NCBI RefSeq assembly: GCF_036621415.1
Contig: NZ_CP030941.1
Span: forward strand, 3,222,001 to 3,286,000
Direction: 5' to 3'
Source of the DNA: Nitratireductor thuwali
Lineage (GTDB): Bacteria > Pseudomonadota > Alphaproteobacteria > Rhizobiales > Rhizobiaceae
Length of the DNA: 64,000 nt
Position 1 is the stretch's first letter. Each line of letters starts with the position of its first letter. Positions 9,595-18,164 of the stretch are shown one piece after another. The notes under the pieces are model-generated. The model was not told the origin of the DNA and made no database searches. It saw nothing but the letters and a program-made list of their open reading frames with translations. A program made the position numbers and the translations under genes.

Positions 9595-11212
9595 CTTCGG
9601 CGTAGACCTCGTCGTAGTGGACGGGGATGTGCACCGGGTCGACGAACAGCTTGTCGTCGCCGCCGATGCGCTCGGAGCGGATTGTGAAGCGCTCCTCGTT
9701 GAAGATCGGCGCCCAGGGGGCATCCTCCATGATCTTCAGGTAGATGTCGCGCCACATGGCCTCGCGCTCGCCGGCCATGGCCGGATCGACTATGGAATCG
9801 GCCTCGGCTGCCGCCGCGTCGAGCTCCTCGTTGCAATACCAGGCCCAGTTCCAGCCGCCCGGCACGGCCCCGTCGCAGCCCAGGATCGGGCCGTAGAAGT
9901 TGGACGGATCGGGGAAGTCGGCGATCCAGGCCATGCCGCCCGACCAGATCATCGGCGCCTGGTCCTCCTCGCCGCCGGCGGCGATCACGTTGGCCTGCGC
10001 CAGCGACTTGATGGAGGCCTCGATGCCGATCGCCTTCAGGTCCTGCTGGATGGCCTGGGCGATGCGCGGCTGCGGGTCGGTATTCATGACGAAGAGCTCG
10101 GTCTCGAAGCCGTCGCCGAGCCCGGCTTCGGCGAGCAGCGCCTTGGCGCCCTCGGGATCGTAGGGGTAACCCTGATAGTCCTCCGCATAGCCCGGCATGG
10201 TGGGCGGCAGGGGCTGGTTGGCGACCACGGCGCGGCCATTGATGATGCGCAGGATGCGATCCTTGTTGATGGCCATGTTGACGGCCTTGCGCACCTCTAT
10301 CCTGTCGAAGGGCGGGATCTTCACGTTCATTGTCACATAGCCGGTGTGCAACTGTCCGCCCTGGATGATGAGATCCTTGAACTTTGGATCGTTCATCACC
10401 TCGATGAACTTGGCCGGCGGGATACCGTCGCCGGGCACGTCCACCTCGCCGTTCTGCAGGCGCAGCAGCGCCACCACCGGCTCCTGGCCGACTTCGAACA
10501 CGATCTGGTCGAGCTTGGGCAGCCCCTCGTTCCAATAGTCCTGGAAGCGCTCGAAGACGAGGCGCTGGCCGAGTGTCCACTCGGCGAGCCTGAAGGCACC
10601 GGAGCCGACCGGGTGCTTGCCGAAATCGGCGCCGTGCTTCTCCACTTCTTCCTTCGGCACAACATGCGCGAAGTTGAGCGCCAGGACGTGCAGGAAGGTC
10701 GCGTCCGGACGCGAAAGCTCGAACCGGATGGTATAGGGATCGACCACGGTGACGCCGGACAGCCCCTCTGCGTTTCCGGCGGACGCTTCCTCGAAGCCCT
10801 TGATGGAGCCGAAGAAGCCGGCGCCGGGGCTCTGCGTCTTGGGATTGACCGTGCGCTCGATGGAGTATTTCACATCCTCGGCGGTCAGCTCGCGGCCGTT
10901 GTGGAACTTCACACCCTGGCGCAGCTTGAAGGTGAAGACCGTGCCATCCTCGGAGATCTCGTAGGATTCGGCAAGCTCCGGGCGCAACTCCGTGGTGCCG
11001 GGCTCGTAGTCCATCAGCCCGTCGAAGAGCGACTTGATCATCGACCAGTTCTGCCAGTCGTAGCCGATCGCCGGATCGAGGGTGGAGACGTCGTCCTTGT
11101 AGGTGACGGTCATGGAGCCGCCCTGCTTGATGTCCTGCGCAAAGGCAGGCGACAAGGCGGGGGAGGCGCAAAGGGCAGCGGCGGCAACGCCGGCCAGAAG
11201 CAGTCTTCTCAT
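9584..11212 (-). CDS. peptide-type ABC transporter substrate-binding protein (family 5)
   Basis: Periplasmic binding protein of the DppA/OppA/NikA class, 542 residues, with a signal peptide ending near SPAFAQD (residue 26). Seen: STLDPAIGYDWQNW near residue 43, ELRPELAESYEISEDG, and LRQGVKFHNGRELTAEDVKYS, the standard family-5 signature region. It serves the permeases at 11259-13069 and the fused ATPase at 6822-8621. Given the amide-linked neighbours, the ligand may be a small amide or amide-bearing peptide rather than an ordinary oligopeptide; that is inference. Confidence 0.92.
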   Translation of the reverse strand: MRRLLLAGVAAAALCASPALSPAFAQDIKQGGSMTVTYKDDVSTLDPAIGYDWQNWSMIKSLFDGLMDYEPGTTELRPELAESYEISEDGTVFTFKLRQGVKFHNGRELTAEDVKYSIERTVNPKTQSPGAGFFGSIKGFEEASAGNAEGLSGVTVVDPYTIRFELSRPDATFLHVLALNFAHVVPKEEVEKHGADFGKHPVGSGAFRLAEWTLGQRLVFERFQDYWNEGLPKLDQIVFEVGQEPVVALLRLQNGEVDVPGDGIPPAKFIEVMNDPKFKDLIIQGGQLHTGYVTMNVKIPPFDRIEVRKAVNMAINKDRILRIINGRAVVANQPLPPTMPGYAEDYQGYPYDPEGAKALLAEAGLGDGFETELFVMNTDPQPRIAQAIQQDLKAIGIEASIKSLAQANVIAAGGEEDQAPMIWSGGMAWIADFPDPSNFYGPILGCDGAVPGGWNWAWYCNEELDAAAAEADSIVDPAMAGEREAMWRDIYLKIMEDAPWAPIFNEERFTIRSERIGGDDKLFVDPVHIPVHYDEVYAEDVQ

Positions 11213-11258
11213 CTCAAACGTTCCCTTCTCTGGTTGCTGCGTGTTTCTTCTGCCCGCG

Positions 11259-12179
11259 TCATCGCAGCCTGATGCGCGGGTCGATCAAAGGTGTGATGAG
11301 ATCGGCGATGAGGTTGCCGAGCACGATGGCGCAGGCCGAGACCAGCGTGACACCCATGATGATGGGAATGTCGACGCGCTGGATCGCCTGCCAGGCGAGC
11401 TGGCCGATGCCTGGCCAGCCGAAGACGCTCTCCACCACGACGATGCCCGACATGAACAGTCCGATGTCGATGCCGATCATGGCGATGATCGGCAGGATGG
11501 CGTTGGGGAGTGCATGGCCGAGCAGCACCCTGGCGCGCGCGATGCCGGCGGCGCGTGCGGTGCGCACATAGTCCTGGCGCAGAACCTCGATCAGCGAGGA
11601 GCGCATCATGCGCGAGTACCAGCCCGCGCCCAGGAATCCCAGCGTAAGCGACGGCAGCACGAGATGCGCGAAAGTGCCGTAGCCGCCGATCGGGAACCAG
11701 CCGAGCTGCACGGCGAAGATGTAGAGGAGCAGGATACCGATCACGAACTGCGGCGCCGAGACGCCGACGAAGGAGGCGACCATCAGCGTCTCGTCGATGC
11801 GCGAGCCGCGGTTCAGCGCGGCGACCACGCCCATAGTGAGCCCGAAGAGCAGCTCGCAGAAGATCGCGCCCGCCATGAGAAGCAGGCTCGCCGGCAGGCG
11901 CGAGGCGATCAGCGTCGAGACCTCCGTCTTCTGCAGGTAGGAGCGGCCGAGATCGCCGTTCAGCAGCCCGCCCAGATAGCGCAGATACTGCTCGTGGAAG
12001 GGCAGGTTGAGGCCGAGCTGCTGGCGGATGTTCTCCACCGTGGCCGCGGTGGCGCTGCGGCCGGCGATCTGGCGCGCCGGGTCGGCGGGCACGAGGTAGA
12101 GAAGCACAAAGGTGACGAAGCTGATGCCGATGAGGATCAGCATGGTCTGGATCAGCCGGCGGGCGACATAGGCGACCAT
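11259..12179 (-). CDS. peptide-type ABC transporter permease (DppB-type)
   Basis: Inner-membrane permease, 306 residues, starting MVAYVARRLIQTMLILIGIS. The N-terminal membrane segment plus the PADPARQIAG and NLPFHEQYLRYLGGLLNGDLG blocks are typical of the DppB/GsiC class. The start at 12179 shares one base with the stop of the DppC-type gene (TGATG); the longer frame to 12605 is spurious because it overlaps that gene. Order is unusual in that the DppC-type gene comes before the DppB-type gene. Confidence 0.92.
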   Translation of the reverse strand: MVAYVARRLIQTMLILIGISFVTFVLLYLVPADPARQIAGRSATAATVENIRQQLGLNLPFHEQYLRYLGGLLNGDLGRSYLQKTEVSTLIASRLPASLLLMAGAIFCELLFGLTMGVVAALNRGSRIDETLMVASFVGVSAPQFVIGILLLYIFAVQLGWFPIGGYGTFAHLVLPSLTLGFLGAGWYSRMMRSSLIEVLRQDYVRTARAAGIARARVLLGHALPNAILPIIAMIGIDIGLFMSGIVVVESVFGWPGIGQLAWQAIQRVDIPIIMGVTLVSACAIVLGNLIADLITPLIDPRIRLR

Positions 12180-13069
12180 CAGTGGCGCCCCTGCTGCGTG
12201 GGATCTAGGATGTCGCGCAGCGCGTCGCCCACCAGGTTGAAGGCAAGTGCCAGCGCCAGGATGGCTGCCCCCGGGATGAAGACAAGCCAGGGTGCGGAGG
12301 TGAAATAGGTCTGGTTCTCGAAGATGATGTTGCCCCAGGAGGGGATGGGCGGCTGCACGCCGATGCCGAGGAAGGAGAGTGTCGCCTCCAGAAGCACGGT
12401 GGTGGCGATGCCGAGCGTGGCCCAGACGATGATGGTGGAAAGCAGGTGCGGCAGGATGTGGCGGAAAAGGATGCGCCCGGCAGCGGCGCCCATGGCACGT
12501 TCGGCGACCACGAAATCGCGTTCGGCGACGGAACGCGTCTCGGTGTAGGTCACGCGGGCGATCTGCACCCAATTCACCATGGCAATTACCAGCGCCACAA
12601 TCCACAGGCTGGGGCGGAAGATGGCGGCAAGCACGATGGCGAGCAGCAGGGCGGGGAAGGCCATCATCAGATCGGTGAAGCGCATAAGCACCGTGTCCAC
12701 CCAGCCGCGGAAATAGCCTGCCGTGATGCCCACGAGCGAGCCGATCGCGACGGCTATGCCGTTGGCGACCACACCGATCACCAGCGACGTCCGCGCGCCG
12801 TAGATGAGGCGGCTGAAGAGATCGCGGCCGACGAGATCGGTGCCGAACCAGAACTGGGTGCTGGGCGGCAGCGGGGCGCCTTCGATGGTCAACCCCTCGA
12901 AGAACTGCTCATAGGGGCTGTAGGGCGCAAGCCAGGGTGCGAAGGCGGCCGCCAGCACCACGGCGGCAATGATGACCAACCCCGTCAGCGCCAGCGGACG
13001 GCGCAACAGGCGCGCCATGACAGATGGTGCGTTCACTGATGCGCCCGTCTCAACGACCGTTTGTGACAT
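12179..13069 (-). CDS. peptide-type ABC transporter permease (DppC-type)
   Basis: Second permease, 296 residues. Seen: an N-terminal cytoplasmic arm and the first membrane segment (LALTGLVIIAAVVLAAAFAP), the FWFGTDLVGRDLFSRLIYG motif that marks DppC/OppC proteins, and the docking loop RAMGAAAGRILFRHILP. It overlaps the amiR gene by 20 bases at its start and the DppB-type gene by one base at its end. Acts with 11259-12179, 9584-11212 and 6822-8621. Confidence 0.92.
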   Translation of the reverse strand: MSQTVVETGASVNAPSVMARLLRRPLALTGLVIIAAVVLAAAFAPWLAPYSPYEQFFEGLTIEGAPLPPSTQFWFGTDLVGRDLFSRLIYGARTSLVIGVVANGIAVAIGSLVGITAGYFRGWVDTVLMRFTDLMMAFPALLLAIVLAAIFRPSLWIVALVIAMVNWVQIARVTYTETRSVAERDFVVAERAMGAAAGRILFRHILPHLLSTIIVWATLGIATTVLLEATLSFLGIGVQPPIPSWGNIIFENQTYFTSAPWLVFIPGAAILALALAFNLVGDALRDILDPTQQGRH

Positions 13070-13670
13070 TCCTCCGCCCGTCCGTGTCGAAACCTTCTAC
13101 GATACCCGCCGCGGCGTCCTCTATCGTGCGGCGCTCGGCCATGGCCGTCATGCGCAGCGTGTCGAAAGCGGTTCCGGCATCGCAGTTGTGCTTGAGCATC
13201 AAGATGGCCGTAGCCTCCGCCACCACCTGCCGTTTCGACAGGCGTTGCTTCAGCAGCGCGATCTCCTCCGCCTGTGTGCGGCGACGCGCGAAGCCCTGGC
13301 TTGCCACCACAAGCGCGCTGTAGAGACCGGCGCTGCCAATGGGCTTCAGAAGCTGGGCATCGGCCCCCTGGCCGATGGTCCAGGCGATGCGCCCGGGTGC
13401 TTCCGAGCCGATCAGTGCGATGACCGGCATTGGCGCGAGCCCCGGCGGCCAGGGAAACTGGCCGTCATGGCCCATGTCGGCGTCAATGAGCAGCACGCTA
13501 AAGGCACGCATCGCATCCGGGTCGTCGAGCGCCGGCCATGCCTGCTGGCCACTGATGCCGATGCGCGCGCATTGCGCGAGCAGCGCATCCACATTCTGGT
13601 GGGGCCGGTGCAGAATGAGGGCGCGCCAGCCGACGAAATTGGGGGTGTAGTGCGTCGCCGGACCCATCAC
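13050..13670 (-). CDS. amiR: AmiR-type ANTAR antitermination regulator
   Basis: RNA-binding antiterminator of the AmiR family, 206 residues. Seen: an N-terminal pseudo-receiver domain (RALILHRPHQNVDALL, VLLIDADMG), a coiled-coil stretch near residue 135 (QAEEIALLKQRLSKRQ) and a C-terminal ANTAR domain ending ERRTIEDAAAGIVEG. In Pseudomonas, AmiR is held inactive by AmiC until an amide binds and then prevents termination in the leader of the amidase operon. Here the gene overlaps amiC by four bases, as expected for a stoichiometric pair, and a terminator hairpin lies upstream of amiC. There is no phosphoacceptor system next to it. Confidence 0.88.
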   Translation of the reverse strand: MMGPATHYTPNFVGWRALILHRPHQNVDALLAQCARIGISGQQAWPALDDPDAMRAFSVLLIDADMGHDGQFPWPPGLAPMPVIALIGSEAPGRIAWTIGQGADAQLLKPIGSAGLYSALVVASQGFARRRTQAEEIALLKQRLSKRQVVAEATAILMLKHNCDAGTAFDTLRMTAMAERRTIEDAAAGIVEGFDTDGRRNVTNGR

Positions 13671-14821
13671 ACCACCCTCAGCTTCCGCGCGCCGGCAGCA
13701 CGGTCGTAAATCCGCTGGAGTGGCGTCGCCGTCAGGAACGGGTCGGGTGCGATGGTGCTTTCACATTGGCGGACGACGTCGAAATCGCCGTCAGGTCGCG
13801 CCCGGCCGATATGTGCGCCGAGGCTGACATGGTTCGTCGCCCGGTCGACTTTTACCGGGCCGAGCGGGGTGACGATCTCGTGCGTGCGCACATCCTCCAG
13901 CACCGCTTGCGCTTCATCTGTCCCGGCACGCCCGATCGCCTCAGCAATCATGATCACGGCCGCATACGCCTGCACGAAGAATGCGTCGGCAACACGCCCG
14001 GGATTCCCTGCCTTCATGCGCTCGGCGAACAGGCTGTTTTCTTTGCTGGCGAGCGAGCGGAAATAGCTGGAGACGGTGTAGTGGCCGGCGGCTACCTCGC
14101 CCAAAAGGATGGTCTCGTTCTCGCACAGATTGCAGCTCACGACTGGGCAGCTTTCCGGCCGGAAGGCCTCGTCCTCCTCCCCCAGTGCGCGGTAGGCGGC
14201 AAGAAAGGCGTAAGACGAAGGTCCAATCAGATTGTTGAGAACGAAGTCGGGTCGCTTCTCACGGATCTCCTCGATCAGGTGACAAATATCCTCATCGCCG
14301 ATCGGCACATAGCGTTCGCCCAGAACACTGCCGCCCGACCGGTGCAGGATATCGCGGGCGATCCTGTTGGTCTCCCAGCCCCAGATATAGTTGGAGCCAA
14401 TCAGAAATGCGCGGGCACCGAAGCGCGGCACGATGTAGTCGAGCAGAGGCACCAGATGCTGGTTCGCACAGGCCGCCACGTAGACCAGATTGTCGGAGAC
14501 CTCGAAGCCTTCATAGACGCACGGATACCACAAAAGCGCGTCGAGCTTCTCGACAACCGGGATCACCTCCTTCCGGCTCCATGAGGTGGTGCAGCCGACC
14601 ACATGCTGCGCGCCGGTGCTGCGGATCAGGTCGCGGCAGAGCGCGGCATAGCGGTCGGCATTTCCTTCGGGATCGACGTGATACGCCGCCAGTTCGAAAG
14701 GGTAGGACGTGTCGGCATTGACGTCGGCAATTGCCGCCGCCGCACCGAAATAGCCTTGTTCGGCCGGCCGACTGTAGCCGCCGCTCCGTGAGAACAGAAT
14801 TCCGACCGGATACGTAGCCAC
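13667..14821 (-). CDS. amiC: AmiC-type amide sensor (cytoplasmic binding-protein fold)
   Basis: Ligand sensor of 384 residues, the same size as Pseudomonas AmiC (about 385), with the periplasmic-binding-protein fold but no signal peptide, so it should remain in the cytoplasm and control AmiR. Seen: PVGILFSRSGGYS at the N-terminus, GCTTSWSRKEVIPVVE, LLWYPCVYEGFE and NYIWGWETNR, all family landmarks. The start codon is GTG with a good GAGGGA site five bases upstream. It is the first gene of a seven-gene operon. Urea/short-chain-amide ABC binding proteins are related but would have an export signal. Confidence 0.88.
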   Translation of the reverse strand: MATYPVGILFSRSGGYSRPAEQGYFGAAAAIADVNADTSYPFELAAYHVDPEGNADRYAALCRDLIRSTGAQHVVGCTTSWSRKEVIPVVEKLDALLWYPCVYEGFEVSDNLVYVAACANQHLVPLLDYIVPRFGARAFLIGSNYIWGWETNRIARDILHRSGGSVLGERYVPIGDEDICHLIEEIREKRPDFVLNNLIGPSSYAFLAAYRALGEEDEAFRPESCPVVSCNLCENETILLGEVAAGHYTVSSYFRSLASKENSLFAERMKAGNPGRVADAFFVQAYAAVIMIAEAIGRAGTDEAQAVLEDVRTHEIVTPLGPVKVDRATNHVSLGAHIGRARPDGDFDVVRQCESTIAPDPFLTATPLQRIYDRAAGARKLRVV

Positions 14822-14838
14822 TTTCGTCCCTCAAAACG

Positions 14839-14879
14839 CAAAAGGCCCCGGCAGGAACAACAGTAGTCCTGACGGGGCC
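14839..14879 (-). terminator. leader terminator hairpin upstream of amiC (probable AmiR target)
   Basis: On the minus strand a 13-bp stem (GGCCCCGTCAGGA with TCCTGCCGGGGCC, one mismatch, loop of about ten) is followed at once by TTTTGCGTTTT. This is an intrinsic terminator, yet it sits 20-60 bases before the amiC start codon, inside the leader. ANTAR proteins such as AmiR work by preventing such a structure from forming. A strict ANTAR double hexaloop (A1, G4) was not found next to it; hairpins upstream on the same strand around 14969-15009 are candidates. Confidence 0.7.
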
Positions 14880-14903
14880 CAAATGCCAAAATCTTAAGAA
14901 ACA

Positions 14904-14931
14904 ACCGTAGCCAGCGAAACGAGACTGTCAA
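14904..14931 (-). promoter_or_regulatory. possible sigma-70-type promoter of the amiC operon
   Basis: Minus strand: TTGACA at 14926-14931 is a perfect -35 box, and TACGGT at 14904-14909 is a weak -10 box with 16-base spacing. Transcription from here would begin about 25 bases before the leader terminator, leaving it as the control point. The -10 match is poor, so a promoter farther upstream (15000-15300) that would include the extra hairpins cannot be excluded. Confidence 0.4.
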
Positions 14932-15308
14932 GACGGATCGTAACTTTTCGTGCAGGCGAGACCTTCGATAAGGCGTCCGAGAACGCCTGAAAGTCCACAT
15001 CTGGACGCCGGGCACGGAATAGGCCCAACCGGTTCATCTCAATCTCAACCATGGCGTTCGCAGATCAATCGTTGGCGGCCATCGGCTGTGGAAGTTCCGG
15101 CGGATGTACTTTCAGTGTGGGAAGTCGATCAAGCAGATTTGCCGGACATTGCGGGCTTCCAGCAACTGTATCGATGTCTGCCAAGCGGTGTGCCCGCCAG
15201 CAGTTGTCCGGACTGGGTGAGCCGACATGTATCCTTGTGCGCTTGTGCCGCGGCGCATGACGAACCCCGGCGCTGAGCAGATCTGACAGGGCGTCTGCAC
15301 AGAGCGAT
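14932..15308. other. non-coding stretch between the amiC operon and the D-amino-acid operon
   Basis: No convincing gene. On the minus strand two adjacent hairpins are visible at 14996-15009 (GTCCA / TGGAC) and 14972-14989 (AGGCGT / ACGCCT with a six-base loop UCUCGG); they could be part of the amiC leader if transcription starts upstream of them. The rest is the 3' flank of the operon read from 26368 down to 15309, without a clear terminator. Confidence 0.5.
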
Positions 15309-16511
15309 TCAGGCCAACTGAGCGAGTCGGCCCGTAGCGGTCTTCACCCAATCGAGACGTTTTTCGGGAATGAGGCCGTAGTTGTAGAAGTTCACCCCGT
15401 TGGCGCCGGCGGAGATGGCCGCTCGCGTCCGTATGGCAAGGGCATCACCGTTTTCCATCTCCGGGTAGAAGACGCGGAGCCCGACGCCGAGAAACTTTTC
15501 AGGACCGATGATGCCGCGTGCGTTGCGGAATATCCCGCTCACGGCTTCCGGCTCCATGCAATAGCAGCACAGGATCGCGCCATCGCAGGCACCTGCCGCC
15601 TCCTTGAGGTCCACACCGCCCAACCACCCGTCAGCAAGGTCGATGAGGACGACCCTGGTCTCAGGATGTGCAGCCGCGCGGATTTCCGTGATGAGTGACG
15701 TTACCGGTTTGCTGCGCCAGGCGAGGAAGGCGCGCAGATCTTCATGGGCATTGAAAGCATCGAGACCGGCTTCCGGGAAATCGGGAAACTGTTTTTCGGG
15801 AACTTCGCGCTCGCACATTGCGGCGATGAAGCGGTGGGCGGTTTTGCGCGCGCCTTCGGCATTGATTCCGGCTTTCTGTGCGCGCGCCATGCAATGTGCG
15901 CAGAAGCAGAGTGACAGGAGGAAATCATCCTCCGCATTGAGCCCGACACCGTCCTTCTCATGATGGTATTCATGGGCAAAACCCATGAAGTTCGGGCTCT
16001 CCAGCTCGATCATGTCCGGCCGGTAGCGTGTGCTGACATCCTGAACGAGCGTCGTCACATAGGCGCGGGCTGCTGGGCTCGACGGGCAGAGATTGTAATA
16101 ATTCGGATTGCCGAAGGCATTGCGGGTCACGTGGTCAGGATGGAGCATGCCCAGCCGGGTGTTGTGCAGGCAGACCGTCCAGCAGGAGACCTTCATGCCG
16201 GTTTGCGCACGCGCATCGGTCAAAACTTTCAGCATGTCGCCGCGCTCTGCAACGTTGCGTGCCATAAGAGGTTTGATTTCCCGGTCCGCCCAAAGGGCCT
16301 CGTCAGGCTGGAAATAGACGGTTCCATCCTCGGGGAAATAGGCCTTCTGGTGCGGGCTGCGCGGTTGGAGAAAGCGGCCTGCATGGTAGGAGGTGGCAAG
16401 GCTTACGGTGTTGAGCCCGGCACGATCCCGCAGCTCGGCAACGGTTCCGGCAAGCCCCTGATCCTGCACATCCCAAGGATAGGTCCACATTGACAGATGC
16501 ATAACGGGCAT
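15309..16511 (-). CDS. uncharacterised protein, probable TIM-barrel (glycoside-hydrolase-like)
   Basis: I do not recognise a named family with certainty. The protein is 400 residues with no signal peptide. The pattern of strand-like segments (MHLSMWTYPW, MKVSCWTVCLHN, DMIELESPNFMG, TRVVLIDLADGWLGG, DGAILCCYCME, ANGVNFYNYGL) resembles a TIM barrel of glycoside-hydrolase-like type. A cysteine cluster CFCAHC near residue 205 resembles metal-binding clusters in some hypothetical glycosyl hydrolases. It is the last gene of the D-amino-acid operon, 47 bases after the D-aminoacylase gene, and probably acts in the same pathway. Acid residues in ELESPN and IDLADG are candidates for catalysis. Confidence 0.6.
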   Translation of the reverse strand: MPVMHLSMWTYPWDVQDQGLAGTVAELRDRAGLNTVSLATSYHAGRFLQPRSPHQKAYFPEDGTVYFQPDEALWADREIKPLMARNVAERGDMLKVLTDARAQTGMKVSCWTVCLHNTRLGMLHPDHVTRNAFGNPNYYNLCPSSPAARAYVTTLVQDVSTRYRPDMIELESPNFMGFAHEYHHEKDGVGLNAEDDFLLSLCFCAHCMARAQKAGINAEGARKTAHRFIAAMCEREVPEKQFPDFPEAGLDAFNAHEDLRAFLAWRSKPVTSLITEIRAAAHPETRVVLIDLADGWLGGVDLKEAAGACDGAILCCYCMEPEAVSGIFRNARGIIGPEKFLGVGLRVFYPEMENGDALAIRTRAAISAGANGVNFYNYGLIPEKRLDWVKTATGRLAQLA

Positions 16512-16558
16512 TCCTTAAATCCAACTTCAGTAGACCCCAGACGGGGCGGCGGAACGGG

Positions 16559-18154
16559 CTAGAGAACGCGGCCGAGACGCGTAGCTGTCTCGTTGTGGTC
16601 TTCAATGACCATGCCGCCATTGACGAACAGATGGCTGACACCGGACGGCAATTGCGATGGCTCATCGAAGGTGGCGCGATCCGTGATACTGTGCTCGAAG
16701 AGCACGACATCGCCCGCCATGCCGGGGCGCAGAAGCCCCCGGTCTGCAAGCGAAAAGCGCTGCGCGGCCATGGATGTCATGCGACGCACGGCCTCTTCCA
16801 GCGAGAACCAGGTTTTGTCGCGAACAAGCGGTCCGGCGAGGCGCGGGAAGGTTCCGAAGGCCCGCGGATGCGGCTTTGAGCCCGGGCGTGGAAGTCCGTC
16901 AGAACCGGCCATAAAAAGCCTGTTGCAGCAGGCCGCATGGAGGTCTTCTTCGGAAAGTTGGAACAGGATGATACCAGTCTGGCCGTCATCCTCCTCGATC
17001 AAGCGCAGCATGAGATCGAAGGGCTCGATTTCAAGTCTTGCCGCGGCTGCTTTCATATCGAGCCCTTCCAGATGCTTCAGGGACTCGAGCCGCACAGCAG
17101 ACAGGCGAACATTCTCCCAACCGATGAGCGATACCTTGCTCTGGCCCGGAAATTCCGGTCCGCCCTGATTCACCCAGCGGCGCAGGACCATCCGTTGCGC
17201 GGGATCGGCAAGACGGCGGCGCAGCCCGGACAGCCCTCCCTCCATGGAGGCTGCGGGCAGAAGCTGGAGAATCCATGTGCTGCCGGCGGGGTAGGGGTAC
17301 ATGTCGAAGCTCACATCAATACCATCCCGGCGCATGGATTCCAGAAGCGAGATGGCATCGGGGATGCGGCCCCAATTGGGATGGCCGGCGGATTGCAGAT
17401 GTGACAGGAGGCCTGCCGCACCCGATGCCCCCAGCACGCGCCCGAATTCCTCCGTGGCATCGAGCAGCCCTGCCTCATAGGAACGGATATGAGCGGCGAG
17501 CACCCGGCCATTACGTCCCACCGTCCGCCCGAGCGCGACCAGTTCGGCCTCATCGGCAAAGGCGCTCGGCGGGTAGACGAGCCCAAGTGACAGACCAGCA
17601 GCACCCTGCAGAAGCTGGGTTTCCAGAAGGCTGCACATGGCCTCTCTTTCCTCCGGCGTTGCAGGGCGGTCGTCATGTCCGATTATGGCGAGCCGCAGTG
17701 CCGCATGTCCCACAAGGGAGACGAGATTCACCGCGATGCCAGCGCCATCGGCCTCACAAAGCGCGTGGCGATAGCCATTGAGATCAGCAAAGATTTCGCT
17801 GTCTTTCGTTTCGCCCAAAAGACCGGAAAAGTGCTGGCGCAGATCCTCGCGGGATGTTGGCGTGGCGGGGTAGAGCGAGAAGGAGCAATTGCCCACGACG
17901 ACGCTGGTGACGCCCTGAAAGGCCTTTTCGGGACGCCCGCGCTCACGCAGGCAGATCAGATCGTCATGGCAGTGGGCATCGATAAAGCCGGGTGCGGCAT
18001 AGCGTTCGTCGGCATCCACCACGCGCGCACCGGACACCGGCAGGTCACGCCCGATGCGGGTGATGCGACCGCCAGACAACAGAATGTCGCCGCGATACCA
18101 GGGCGCGCCGGTGCCGTCGATGATGCGTGCTGCGCGAATGAGGGTATCGGTCAT
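16559..18154 (-). CDS. N-acyl-D-amino-acid deacylase (D-aminoacylase family amidohydrolase)
   Basis: Zinc hydrolase of the amidohydrolase superfamily, 531 residues, which removes an acyl group from N-acyl-D-amino acids to give free D-amino acid. Seen: metal motif FIDAHCHDD near residue 63, the VVVGNCSFS segment carrying the metal-ligand cysteine typical of D-aminoacylases, SHLQSAGHPNWG, and MAGSDGLPRPG with the catalytic aspartate. Start at 18154 (MTDTLIRAARIIDGTG) has AGAGGA six bases upstream. It follows the AstE-like gene with 10 bases between. The acyl chain and amino acid it prefers cannot be inferred. Confidence 0.88.
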   Translation of the reverse strand: MTDTLIRAARIIDGTGAPWYRGDILLSGGRITRIGRDLPVSGARVVDADERYAAPGFIDAHCHDDLICLRERGRPEKAFQGVTSVVVGNCSFSLYPATPTSREDLRQHFSGLLGETKDSEIFADLNGYRHALCEADGAGIAVNLVSLVGHAALRLAIIGHDDRPATPEEREAMCSLLETQLLQGAAGLSLGLVYPPSAFADEAELVALGRTVGRNGRVLAAHIRSYEAGLLDATEEFGRVLGASGAAGLLSHLQSAGHPNWGRIPDAISLLESMRRDGIDVSFDMYPYPAGSTWILQLLPAASMEGGLSGLRRRLADPAQRMVLRRWVNQGGPEFPGQSKVSLIGWENVRLSAVRLESLKHLEGLDMKAAAARLEIEPFDLMLRLIEEDDGQTGIILFQLSEEDLHAACCNRLFMAGSDGLPRPGSKPHPRAFGTFPRLAGPLVRDKTWFSLEEAVRRMTSMAAQRFSLADRGLLRPGMAGDVVLFEHSITDRATFDEPSQLPSGVSHLFVNGGMVIEDHNETATRLGRVL

Positions 18155-18164
18155 TCTATTCCTC

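Noticed and set aside
14969..15009. Adjacent hairpins as a canonical ANTAR double hexaloop
   Set aside because: One loop is six bases but lacks the conserved A1 and G4, and the other has four bases; kept only as a possibility in the leader.
15112..15351. 79-residue minus-strand open frame between amiC and the D-amino-acid operon
   Set aside because: No ribosome site, no family resemblance, overlaps the end of the preceding gene.
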